Origin: an uncultured bacterium
GTDB lineage: Bacteria > Bacillota > Clostridia > Christensenellales > HGM11417
Direction of reading: 5' to 3'
NCBI GenBank assembly: GCA_905215695.1
Contig: CAJMQN010000004.1
Span: forward strand, 62,001-126,000
DNA length: 64,000 nt
Shown one piece after another: positions 25,460 through 33,283 of this stretch (positions within the stretch are counted from its first letter, which is position 1; every line of letters begins with the position of its first letter). The notes below the pieces were generated by a model. It saw nothing but the letters and a program-made list of their open reading frames with translations. It searched no databases and was not told where the DNA came from. The translations under genes were made by a program, and so were the position numbers.

Positions 25460-25474
25460 ATTTTCCCCCATGTG

Positions 25475-25500
25475 AAAACAGAGGGCGTACTGCCCCCTGT
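25475..25500 (-). terminator. Terminator after rpmF
   Basis: The minus-strand RNA pairs ACAGGGGGC with GCCCTCTGT (one G-U pair), followed by TTTT. It ends only 16 bases before the downstream lipoprotein start. Confidence 0.7.
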
Positions 25501-25518
25501 TCGGATTTTAAAATGCGA

Positions 25519-25710
25519 TTAGTCCTTCTTTTCCTTCTTGACAACGACCTGCTCGCCGTCGTAGTAGCCGCAATTTCCGCAAGCTCTGTGGTTGAGCTTC
25601 ATCTCGTGGCACTGCGGGCACTCGGTCATCGAAGGAACCGAAATTCCGCTGTTCGCCGCGGCTCTCGTGTGCTTTCTCTGCTTGGACGTCTTCCTCTTGG
25701 GTACTGCCAT
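25519..25710 (-). CDS. rpmF: 50S ribosomal protein L32
   Basis: The 63-residue protein begins MAVPKRKTSKQRKHTRAA and has the zinc-binding pattern CPQCHEMKLNHRACGNCG, the C+ form of L32. It directly follows yceD, an arrangement conserved across bacteria. Confidence 0.98.
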   Translation of the reverse strand: MAVPKRKTSKQRKHTRAAANSGISVPSMTECPQCHEMKLNHRACGNCGYYDGEQVVVKKEKKD

Positions 25711-25731
25711 CTATATACACCTCCGTCTTTC

Positions 25732-26256
25732 TCAATTTTTGTTTAAATTTAACAACTTGGCAAAGGGGCTGTCCGAGTAGTCCTCCGAACAATCGCAGTC
25801 GCCTTCGTTTAAATTTTTTCCGCACTTGGGGCAAAGTCCCCGGCAATCTTCCCGGCAAAGCAGTTTTGAGGGAAGGTTCAAAAGGAGCGCTTCGTTGGCG
25901 ATTCGGTCAAGGTCGATGGTATCGCCTTCATAGACGTAACTGTCGTCCTCTTCGTCAATCATCGAATCTTCGCGCGGTCTGAACTCCTGTCCGTCGGATT
26001 TTTTCACCCTCTCCGCGCCCTCGATTTCTCCCGAAACCGCCGCGGGTTCGCCGCAGGCGTCGCAGGCGCCGCGCATCACGTACCGAATCCGATAGGTCAG
26101 AAAGAAATCGTCCGATTCCCCCATCCGCTCGTATTCGCCCGTCATTTCGGCTTCGTCGAAGGTTCTGTTTTCGAAGTAGGTCGCGTCCGGCTGAAAGACG
26201 AATCGAAATTCGTGCTTTTGCCTGTCGTTGCGCGCCGTCAAAATGTTCAATTCCAT
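25732..26256 (-). CDS. yceD: YceD (DUF177) family protein
   Basis: YceD is a small protein cotranscribed with rpmF and linked to 23S rRNA and 50S assembly. The 174-residue protein has a middle CDACGEPA pair and a C-terminal zinc-like CREDCRGLCPKCGKNLNEGDCDC cluster typical of the family. An in-frame GTG three codons upstream exists, but the ATG at 26256 follows a GGTGAG site. Confidence 0.9.
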   Translation of the reverse strand: MELNILTARNDRQKHEFRFVFQPDATYFENRTFDEAEMTGEYERMGESDDFFLTYRIRYVMRGACDACGEPAAVSGEIEGAERVKKSDGQEFRPREDSMIDEEDDSYVYEGDTIDLDRIANEALLLNLPSKLLCREDCRGLCPKCGKNLNEGDCDCSEDYSDSPFAKLLNLNKN

Positions 26257-26271
26257 TTGACTCACCGCTAT

Positions 26272-26300
26272 ATAATAACAAACTCACCCGGTTTTGTCAA
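26272..26300 (-). promoter_or_regulatory. Promoter of yceD-rpmF
   Basis: On the minus strand TTGACA (26295-26300) is 17 bases from TATTAT (26272-26277), just 16 bases before the yceD ATG. Confidence 0.85.
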
Positions 26301-26338
26301 ACAGAATTTGCAAAAAGCGCGATTTTTCCGGGAAATTC

Positions 26339-27538
26339 CTACTTGACGAGCGCGAGCGTCTCTCTTGCGATGACGAGTTCCTCGTTGGTGGGAATCACGA
26401 GCACTTTTACGCGGGAATCCTTCCCCGAAAGATCGAGAATCTTGCCGCCCGGGCGTTTTTTGTTCTGCTCTCTGTCATAGGTGACGCCGAAGAATTCCAT
26501 ATCGTCGAGCACGCGCTCGCGGACTTCGGGCGTGTTCTCGCCGACGCCCGCCGTAAAGACGATGACGTCCGCGCCCCCCATCGCCGCCATGTACGCGCCC
26601 ACGTACTTTTTGACGCGGTAGCTGAACACGTCGAGCGCGAGAATGCAGCGCTTGTTGCCCTTCGCCGCCTCTGCGGTGAGGTCGCGGAAGTCCGAGCTGA
26701 TGCCCGAAATGCCGAGCATGCCCGATTTCTTGTTGAAGTAGGAAAGCACTTCGCCCACGCTCATGCCGCTCTTTGCCATGAGGTATTCGATGACGGCGGG
26801 GTCGATGTCCCCCGAGCGCGTGCCCATCGGAACGCCTTCGAGCGGCGTAAAGCCCATCGAGGTATCCACCGAGACGCCGCCTTTGACCGCGGAAATCGAG
26901 GAACCGTTTCCGAGGTGACAGGTCACGATTTTCAAATCCTTGATATCTTTGCCGAGGTAATGCGCCGCCTCGTTCGCGACGTACATGTGGCTCGTGCCGT
27001 GGAAACCGTAGCGGCGAATCTTCCAATCCTTATACGCCTCGTACGGAATGCCGTAGAGATAGGCGTATTCGGGCATATTCGCGTGGAACGCCGTATCGAA
27101 CACTCCCACCATGGGCGTATTCGGCATGACTGCCTGACAGGCGCGGATTCCGCTGATGTTCGCGGGTTGATGCAGGGGCGCGAGCTCCGTGTTGGACTCG
27201 CAGACCTTGATAACGTCCTCGGTCAGAAGCACGGACTCCTTGAAGTCCTCCGCGCTGTGAACCACGCGGTGACCCACCGCGCCGATTTCGTCCATGCTCG
27301 AAACCACGCCGTGTTTCTTGTCCGTCAGGGCGTCCAAAACCATGCGGATTGCGACGGTGTGGTCGGGCATCGCGCGCTCGATGACCACTTCGTCCTTGCC
27401 CGCGGGCTTGTGCGTCAGGCGGGAGCCCTCGATGCCGATTCTCTCGCAGAGACCCTTGGCGACGACCGCCTCGGTCTCCATGTCCAAAAGCTGATATTTC
27501 AGGGAAGAACTTCCCGCGTTGATAACCAAAATTTTCAT
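26339..27538 (-). CDS. ackA: Acetate kinase
   Basis: AckA interconverts acetyl phosphate + ADP and acetate + ATP, the substrate-level phosphorylation step of fermentation. The 399-residue protein begins VINAGSSSLKYQL, has VGHRVVHSAE, RRYGFHGTSHMYVA, VTCHLGNGSS and a C-terminal DVIVFTAGVGENTPEVR, all active-site motifs of the ASKHA family. It follows pta after a 14-base gap in one operon. Confidence 0.98.
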   Translation of the reverse strand: MKILVINAGSSSLKYQLLDMETEAVVAKGLCERIGIEGSRLTHKPAGKDEVVIERAMPDHTVAIRMVLDALTDKKHGVVSSMDEIGAVGHRVVHSAEDFKESVLLTEDVIKVCESNTELAPLHQPANISGIRACQAVMPNTPMVGVFDTAFHANMPEYAYLYGIPYEAYKDWKIRRYGFHGTSHMYVANEAAHYLGKDIKDLKIVTCHLGNGSSISAVKGGVSVDTSMGFTPLEGVPMGTRSGDIDPAVIEYLMAKSGMSVGEVLSYFNKKSGMLGISGISSDFRDLTAEAAKGNKRCILALDVFSYRVKKYVGAYMAAMGGADVIVFTAGVGENTPEVRERVLDDMEFFGVTYDREQNKKRPGGKILDLSGKDSRVKVLVIPTNEELVIARETLALVK

Positions 27539-27552
27539 GTCCTATCTCCTTT

Positions 27553-28560
27553 TTACAGTCCCGCTTCCACCGCGGTAATTGCGATCGTCGAAACAATGTC
27601 CTCCGCGTCACAGCCGCGGGAAAGGTCGTTGACAGGCTTTGCGATACCCTGAAGCAGAGGTCCGATCGCCTCCGCGCCCGCAAGACGCTGGGTCAGTTTG
27701 TACGCGATGTTTCCCGCCTGCAAATCAGGGAAAATCAGGACGTTCGCCATGCCCCCGATCGGGCTTCCGGGCGCTTTCTGCGCCGCAACCTTGGGAACGA
27801 GCGCCGCATCGCCCTGCAATTCGCCGTCGTACGGGAAGTCGGGGTTCGCGTCTTTCATGAGTTCGACAGCCTTCTGTACCTTATCGACGAGCGGATCTTT
27901 GGCGCTCCCCTTCGTCGAGAAGGAAAGGAACGCAACTTTGGGCTCGCGGATTCCCGCAATCTTGCGCGCGGTCACGACGCTCGACATCGCGATATCGACG
28001 AGCTGTTCGCTGGTCGGATTGGGAATGACGCCGCAGTCGCCGTACACCAATACGCCGTCCTGTCCGTATTTTGCGCCCTCGCTCCCCTCGGGAAGGGTCA
28101 TAATAAAGACCGAAGAGGCGGAACGGATTCCCGGAGCGGTCTTTAAGACCTGAAGCGCCGCGCGGAGGACGTCTCCTGTCGTGTGCACCGCGCCCGACAC
28201 CATGCCGTCGGCATCGTCCGCTTTGCACATGAGCGCGCCGAAGAACAGGGGCTTTTGCGCCGTCTCGTACGCCTGCTCTTCCGTCATGCCCTTCGCCTTG
28301 CGAAGCTCGTAGAGAAGTTTCGCGTATTCGCCGAGTTTTTCGCTCGTCTTGGGGTTGACGATACGGATTCCCTCCAAATTGACGTCAGGATACTGCGCAC
28401 GAATCTTCGCCTCGTCGCCGACAAGGGTAACCTGCGCGATCTTCAGCCTCGTCGCTTCCGCCGCCGCGTGCACGTTCCGGCTCTCCTCGCCCTCAGGAAG
28501 TACGATACGGCGGTTCAGCGTAACCGCCTTTTCGCGAATGGAATCCATCAGTTTGCTCAT
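27553..28560 (-). CDS. pta: Phosphate acetyltransferase
   Basis: Pta converts acetyl-CoA + phosphate to acetyl phosphate. The 335-residue single-domain form has RIVLPEGEESR, GMVSGAVHTTGDVLRAALQ, GDCGVIPNPTSEQL and LIFPDLQAGNIAYKL, typical of the family. The frame opens upstream, but AAAGGAG is followed by the ATG at 28560, giving MSKLMDSIREKA. With ackA it forms the acetate-producing module. Confidence 0.97.
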   Translation of the reverse strand: MSKLMDSIREKAVTLNRRIVLPEGEESRNVHAAAEATRLKIAQVTLVGDEAKIRAQYPDVNLEGIRIVNPKTSEKLGEYAKLLYELRKAKGMTEEQAYETAQKPLFFGALMCKADDADGMVSGAVHTTGDVLRAALQVLKTAPGIRSASSVFIMTLPEGSEGAKYGQDGVLVYGDCGVIPNPTSEQLVDIAMSSVVTARKIAGIREPKVAFLSFSTKGSAKDPLVDKVQKAVELMKDANPDFPYDGELQGDAALVPKVAAQKAPGSPIGGMANVLIFPDLQAGNIAYKLTQRLAGAEAIGPLLQGIAKPVNDLSRGCDAEDIVSTIAITAVEAGL

Positions 28561-28635
28561 AAAAATACCGCTCCTTTGTTTAAAAATACTTGCTCTTCCG
28601 AGCACTTTCCGTTAAAATAAAATCAAACCGTTCCT

Positions 28636-28664
28636 ATTATAGCCCATTCACAGAAAATTGTAAA
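28636..28664 (-). promoter_or_regulatory. Promoter of pta-ackA
   Basis: On the minus strand TTTACA (28659-28664) is 17 bases from TATAAT (28636-28641). The leader is about 68 bases long. Confidence 0.8.
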
Positions 28665-28712
28665 TAATTTTACCTCTTTTCTCCCCGGATTTTCCAAAAA
28701 AAAGGAGCCGAT

Positions 28713-29882
28713 ATGAAGAGCGTTTGCGCCGTCATCTGCGAATACAACCCCATGCACCTTGGACACGTCCGGCATCTCGCCGAGACGCGGCGTCAATCCG
28801 GCTGCGACGCCGTCGCGCTCATCATGAGCGGAAGCGTCGTTCAGCGCGGGGAATTCGCTTTTTTGGACAAGTTTACACGGACGGAAATCGCCCTTGCAAA
28901 CGGCGCAGACCTCGTTCTCGAACTCCCGACCGCGTTCGCCTGCGCCGCGGCGGACGACTTTGCGCTGTATGCGGTCAAGATTGCGGACGCTCTTCCCTTC
29001 GTCACGCACCTCTCCTTCGGGAGCGGATGCGGCGAGGTCGGAAAACTTTTGAAGGCGCGGGAGATTCTCGACCGGGAGGAGTTCCGGGGGGCGCTCTGCG
29101 AAAATCTGAACGCGGGAAATTCCTATGCGGGGGCATACCGCGCCGCCGCCCGGAATGCGCTCGAATCGCAGGGACTCGGAGAGATTCTCTCCGACTCCAA
29201 CGACCTTCTCGCGCTCTCCTATCTCAAGGCGATTCGGGCAACGGGGGCGAATCTTTCTCCCGTCGCAATCAAGCGGAGCGGGCGCTACAACAGCGAGGAA
29301 CTGCCCGATTCTCCTCTCGGCATCTCCGCTTCCGCCGTCAGAAAGTATGCGGACGACCCGAAAATTGCCGCTTTCGTTCCCGAGGAGACCCTTCGCGCGC
29401 TCGCAAAGCGTACGGCGGTTTCCGAAACGGAATACTACGCAATGCTCCGCGCAAGACTGCTCGCAACCTCACCTGAAGAACTCAAAGAAGTCGCGGGCAT
29501 GGGCGAAGGACTGGAAAATCGGCTCCGCGCAAAGTGCGGCGCGCCCGATTTTGCCGCCTATCTCGACGCCGTTTCCACAAAGCGGTACTCCCGTTCCCGC
29601 ATCCGCAGAACGCTCCTGCGCGCGCTCTTGGGAATCACCGAGGATTTGCTCGGACGCGCAAAACAGGCGTCCCCTCTTTTGCGCGTGCTCGGCGTAAAAA
29701 AAGGGCGGGAAGAGCTGCTTTCGGGCTATCCCGCATTCCTCTCTCCCGCCGAAATCGGCTCGCTTTCCTCTCCGCTTGACGAACTCGCCGCGCTTGATTC
29801 GCTCGCTTTCAACCTGCGCGCGCTCCTCTCCGCCCCCGAAGATTTTAATCGGGAATACACGAGGGGTTTGATTAAAGTCTGA
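28713..29882 (+). CDS. tmcAL: tRNA(Met) cytidine acetate ligase TmcAL (YlbM)
   Basis: TmcAL makes N4-acetylcytidine at the wobble base of elongator tRNA-Met using acetate and ATP through acetyl-AMP. The 389-residue protein has the nucleotidyltransferase start AVICEYNPMHLGHVRHL (H-x-G-H at about 16-19) and IMSGSVVQRGEFAFLDKFTR, FGSGCGEV and SDSNDLLALSYLKA, which identify the family. It is divergent from pta-ackA, whose product acetate is its substrate. It is close to yceD-rpmF, the ylbM-ylbN-rpmF grouping of Bacillus. Confidence 0.95.
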   Translation: MKSVCAVICEYNPMHLGHVRHLAETRRQSGCDAVALIMSGSVVQRGEFAFLDKFTRTEIALANGADLVLELPTAFACAAADDFALYAVKIADALPFVTHLSFGSGCGEVGKLLKAREILDREEFRGALCENLNAGNSYAGAYRAAARNALESQGLGEILSDSNDLLALSYLKAIRATGANLSPVAIKRSGRYNSEELPDSPLGISASAVRKYADDPKIAAFVPEETLRALAKRTAVSETEYYAMLRARLLATSPEELKEVAGMGEGLENRLRAKCGAPDFAAYLDAVSTKRYSRSRIRRTLLRALLGITEDLLGRAKQASPLLRVLGVKKGREELLSGYPAFLSPAEIGSLSSPLDELAALDSLAFNLRALLSAPEDFNREYTRGLIKV

Positions 29883-30909
29883 TTTTTCGCGCAGAACCCG
29901 TTACCGCCTCGAGAAGATTCATGGCGTAGCAACGCGCGAGAAAATCATTCGGGTGATTGATATTATTTCCCGTCAAATCGAAGTACGGCTTGCGCGAAAG
30001 CAGCCAGCGATGAAACGCCGTCATATCTACAACGGCGCTGTTTTCGTCCGCAAGCGCGCGGAGCGCGTCCGCATAGTCCGGCTGTCGATTTAAAAATTTA
30101 CCCCCCGTCGTCAGTTCCGCGTCCGGGTTCGGAAGCATCGGCGCAATCAGTATAAAGTCCGCATTCGTACCGGCATAGGCGCGCAGCTTGGTGATATTTT
30201 CCGAAAACTCTTCGGGCGGGACGTCCGCACTGCCGTCGTTCATGCCCCAACTGAGCAGATACAGATCGCCGTCCTTCGGCAAACGCTCCGACATGTGCGC
30301 AACGCCCCATCCGCTCGTCATGCCGCCCTCGGAGACGTTGCGAAGACTGACTTCCGCACCCGAGATTCTTTCGAGTTCCGCCGCAAACATCTCCGAAAAG
30401 GTCGGAAGATGCGGAGCAATGTCCATGAGTTTACTGCTCGTCATGCCCTGTCCGATGCTGTCTCCGTAGGTCACGACCCGAAACGCTCCGCCCGCGCGGA
30501 GTCTCTCCCGCGAACGGGCAAGCGCGCCCGGCGTCGCCGTCGGCGGACACTCTTTTCCCGCCCGAAACGAGTAACTCACAAGCGTTTGACGGGTCGCCGG
30601 AAAAATTTCCGAATAGTAGGGCTTTGCAACGTGAAAGCGTTTCATCGCCGCGAGCGCGTCGGGGTCGCCCTCTTCCCCCCAATATTGCGCATCGGTCAGA
30701 ACGGGGACTTCCTCCCCGCCCTCCCAAAAGAGCGTTCGTCCCGAAACGCGGAATTTTGCCTTCACTTCCCCGCCGCCCGGACGCTCGACTTTAACTTCAC
30801 CCTTGGGCGCGTACAGCAAGGTCGCCGCAAGCCCTTCCGGAGTACGCCGAAAAACGGCGCTCTCCCGGTACATGTTCCCCGTTCTCCAAAACGCTTCCAA
30901 TTCTCTCAT
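29872..30909 (-). CDS. SGNH/GDSL hydrolase, carbohydrate-esterase-like
   Basis: The protein (about 345 residues) has an N-terminal beta domain (about 1-120) and a C-terminal SGNH hydrolase domain with the blocks YGDSIGQG (nucleophile Ser), a Gly block SEGGMTSGWG, GMND and a late NHPNDF supplying the catalytic His. The two-domain plan resembles deacetylases of the CE2 type; the substrate is unknown. There is no signal peptide, so it is cytoplasmic. Two adjacent ATG codons follow GAGGT, and the second gives better spacing. It is the last gene of the GH95-like operon and overlaps the end of tmcAL tail to tail by 11 bases. Confidence 0.8.
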   Translation of the reverse strand: MRELEAFWRTGNMYRESAVFRRTPEGLAATLLYAPKGEVKVERPGGGEVKAKFRVSGRTLFWEGGEEVPVLTDAQYWGEEGDPDALAAMKRFHVAKPYYSEIFPATRQTLVSYSFRAGKECPPTATPGALARSRERLRAGGAFRVVTYGDSIGQGMTSSKLMDIAPHLPTFSEMFAAELERISGAEVSLRNVSEGGMTSGWGVAHMSERLPKDGDLYLLSWGMNDGSADVPPEEFSENITKLRAYAGTNADFILIAPMLPNPDAELTTGGKFLNRQPDYADALRALADENSAVVDMTAFHRWLLSRKPYFDLTGNNINHPNDFLARCYAMNLLEAVTGSARKIRL

Positions 30910-30957
30910 CATGTTACCTCGCAAGAAAAAAAAGTCTCCGCTCGGAGTCTCTCTGCT

Positions 30958-31839
30958 TTATTGCTCCAATTCGGACGCAAAGGGAATGGACTGCTGCGCG
31001 CCCTTGCGCGTGACCGCGAGCGACGCCGCGCGAAGCGCAAAGTTCAGCGCGTCCTCCAAAGCGTCTCCCGCCGAAAGCCGAACCGCGAACCCGCCGCAGA
31101 AGGTGTCTCCCGCCGCCGTCGTATCCACCGCCTTGACCTTGGGACAGGCGAGATAGGCGGATTGTTCTCCCGTACGGTAATAGCACCCCTTGCTCCCCAA
31201 GGTAACCACGACGCACGCGCCCGTGCGGGAAAGTTTTTCCGCGCCGGATTCTATATCGGTCTCTCCGGTCAGGAGCGCAAGCTCCGTCTCGTTGGGAAGA
31301 ATATAGTCCGCATACTTCAAAAATTCCTTCAGGGCGGGCAGGGCGGGCGCAGGGTTGAAGAGTACGGTCATGCCCTTTTCCTTCGCGCTGCGCAATCCGT
31401 ATTCGAGCATATCGAAATTGATTTCCGCCTGCGCGAGAAAGAGGTCGCCCTTCTCCGCGTTCGCAAGGAAGGTATCGACGTCCTCCTTTTTCATTTTCGC
31501 GTTCGCGCCCGCGTCGAGAATGATGCGGTTCTCTCCGTGTTCGACAATGATGACGGCAATTCCCGTCGAAACCCCTTCAAGCGGGAGCACCGCCGAGACG
31601 TCCGCGCCGCAGGCGGTAAGATTTTCCGTCAATTCTCTGCCGAAGGCGTCCGCGCCCACGTGCCCGCACATCGCCACTCTGCCGCCGAGTTTGCCGCAGG
31701 CGGCGGTCTGGTTCGCGCCCTTGCCGCCGGGGTTGGTGAAAAAGCCGTACCCGCTCAAGGTTTCCCCGCCCTGCGGCATACGGTCGCAGGAGATGACGAG
31801 ATCCATATTCAAACTGCCGAACACAAAGATTTTTTTCAT
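30958..31839 (-). CDS. Ribokinase-like carbohydrate kinase (PfkB family)
   Basis: The 293-residue protein has the PfkB family N-terminus FVFGSLNMDLV, the substrate motif NPGGKGANQTAA, NETELALLTG and the C-terminal TTAAGDTFCGGF with the catalytic Asp. The pattern is closest to ribokinase, so ATP-dependent phosphorylation of ribose or a related sugar is likely. Its ATG begins one base after the purB stop codon. With GH95-like and esterase genes in the same operon it may act on a released sugar or on nucleoside ribose. Confidence 0.85.
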   Translation of the reverse strand: MKKIFVFGSLNMDLVISCDRMPQGGETLSGYGFFTNPGGKGANQTAACGKLGGRVAMCGHVGADAFGRELTENLTACGADVSAVLPLEGVSTGIAVIIVEHGENRIILDAGANAKMKKEDVDTFLANAEKGDLFLAQAEINFDMLEYGLRSAKEKGMTVLFNPAPALPALKEFLKYADYILPNETELALLTGETDIESGAEKLSRTGACVVVTLGSKGCYYRTGEQSAYLACPKVKAVDTTAAGDTFCGGFAVRLSAGDALEDALNFALRAASLAVTRKGAQQSIPFASELEQ

Positions 31840-31840
31840 A

Positions 31841-33274
31841 CTATACCCGAACGTCCCCTTTCTGCCCGAGCAGGGCATTGTTTTCCTTCAGAATGGGAGC
31901 GACCACATCCCGCAGAAAATTGTCCACTTGAAGGGCGCTCATGCCCGTGAAGTTCTCGGGCGCCATGATTTCGTCGATACGGTCCCGAATGGGAAGGAAA
32001 GCGTCGTCCGCCTTGATCCGTTCGATGAGGTCGTTTTCGCCCCCCTCTTCCTTGACCTTTTTCCCCGCCTCCATGGAATAGACGCGGATCTTTTCGTGCA
32101 GGTCCTGACGGTTGCCCCCCGCCTTGACGCACTCCATTAAAATCACCTCGGTCGCCATGAAGGGAAGTTCCGCCATCACGTGCTTGCGGATCACTTTCTC
32201 ATAGACGACAAGATTTTCGGCGACATTCAGATAGATATTGAGCACCGCGTCGAGCGCGAGAAATCCCTGTGCAATCACGAGGCGCTTGTTCGCCGAATCG
32301 TCCAATGTGCGCTCGAACCACTGCGTCGATGCCGTGACCGCGCAGTTGACGGGCAGAGACAGAACGAATCGCGACAGCGAGGACATGCGCTCGGAACGCA
32401 TCGGGTTGCGCTTGTATGCCATCGCCGAGGAACCGATCTGTGATTTCTCGAAGGGTTCTTCGATCTCCTTCATGTTCTGAAGGATTCGGATATCGTTGGA
32501 GAACTTGTACGCGCTCTGCGCAATCTCCGAGAGCACGGAAAGGACATTGTAGTCGAATTTTCTCGAATAGGTCTGCCCCGTCACGGCGCACACCTTGTCG
32601 TAGCCGAGCTTTTTGACCACGCGGCGCTCAAGCTCCAACACCTTTTCCGCGTCCCCGTCGAAGAGCGCGAGAAAGCTCCCCTGCGTCCCCGTCGTGCCCT
32701 TCAGCCCGCGCAGGCGAACGGTGGACAGAAGGTGGTCGAGATTTTCGAGATCCATGACGAGTTCGTTGATCCACAGCGTCGCGCGCTTGCCCACCGTCGT
32801 GAGCTGTGCGGGCTGAAGATGCGTGAACCCGAGGGTGGGAAGAGCGCGGTATTTTTCCGCAAACTTCGAGAGCTTGTCGATGACATTGACGAGCTTTGAC
32901 CGGATGAGTTTCAACGCGCTGTCGATGACCATGATTTCTGCGTTGTCCCCGACATAACAGCTCGTCGCGCCGAGATGAATGATGCCCGCGGCAGATTTCG
33001 CCTGCTGTCCGTAGGCATAGACGTGCGCCATGACGTCGTGGCGTACCACCTTTTCACGCTCGTTCGCCACGTCGTAGTTGATGTCGTCCGCGTACTTCTT
33101 GAGCTCCGCCACCTGTTCCTTCGTGACCGAAAGCCCCATCTCCATCTCCGACTCCGCAAGCGCGATCCAAAGCTTTCTCCAATAGCGGAATTTTACATCG
33201 TCAGAGAAAATGTGCGTCATTTCCTTGCTCGCGTAGCGCGTGTTCAAGGGATTCTGATAGATAGATGTGTCCAT
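31841..33274 (-). CDS. purB: Adenylosuccinate lyase
   Basis: PurB cleaves SAICAR and adenylosuccinate in purine synthesis. The 477-residue protein has the fumarase/aspartase signature SSAMAYKRNPMRSERM near 280-295, HLGATSCYVGDNAE and LGFTHLQPAQLTTVGKR. It belongs to the longer PurB type that ends with a helical C-terminal domain. It is embedded in an operon of carbohydrate genes, away from other purine genes. Confidence 0.96.
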   Translation of the reverse strand: MDTSIYQNPLNTRYASKEMTHIFSDDVKFRYWRKLWIALAESEMEMGLSVTKEQVAELKKYADDINYDVANEREKVVRHDVMAHVYAYGQQAKSAAGIIHLGATSCYVGDNAEIMVIDSALKLIRSKLVNVIDKLSKFAEKYRALPTLGFTHLQPAQLTTVGKRATLWINELVMDLENLDHLLSTVRLRGLKGTTGTQGSFLALFDGDAEKVLELERRVVKKLGYDKVCAVTGQTYSRKFDYNVLSVLSEIAQSAYKFSNDIRILQNMKEIEEPFEKSQIGSSAMAYKRNPMRSERMSSLSRFVLSLPVNCAVTASTQWFERTLDDSANKRLVIAQGFLALDAVLNIYLNVAENLVVYEKVIRKHVMAELPFMATEVILMECVKAGGNRQDLHEKIRVYSMEAGKKVKEEGGENDLIERIKADDAFLPIRDRIDEIMAPENFTGMSALQVDNFLRDVVAPILKENNALLGQKGDVRV

Positions 33275-33283
33275 ATGCCTTCC

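Noticed and set aside
26294..27652. 452-codon plus-strand open frame
   Set aside because: It is antisense to ackA, which is unambiguous.
30295..31950. 551-codon plus-strand open frame
   Set aside because: It is antisense to the SGNH esterase and ribokinase genes, with no recognisable motif or ribosome binding site.
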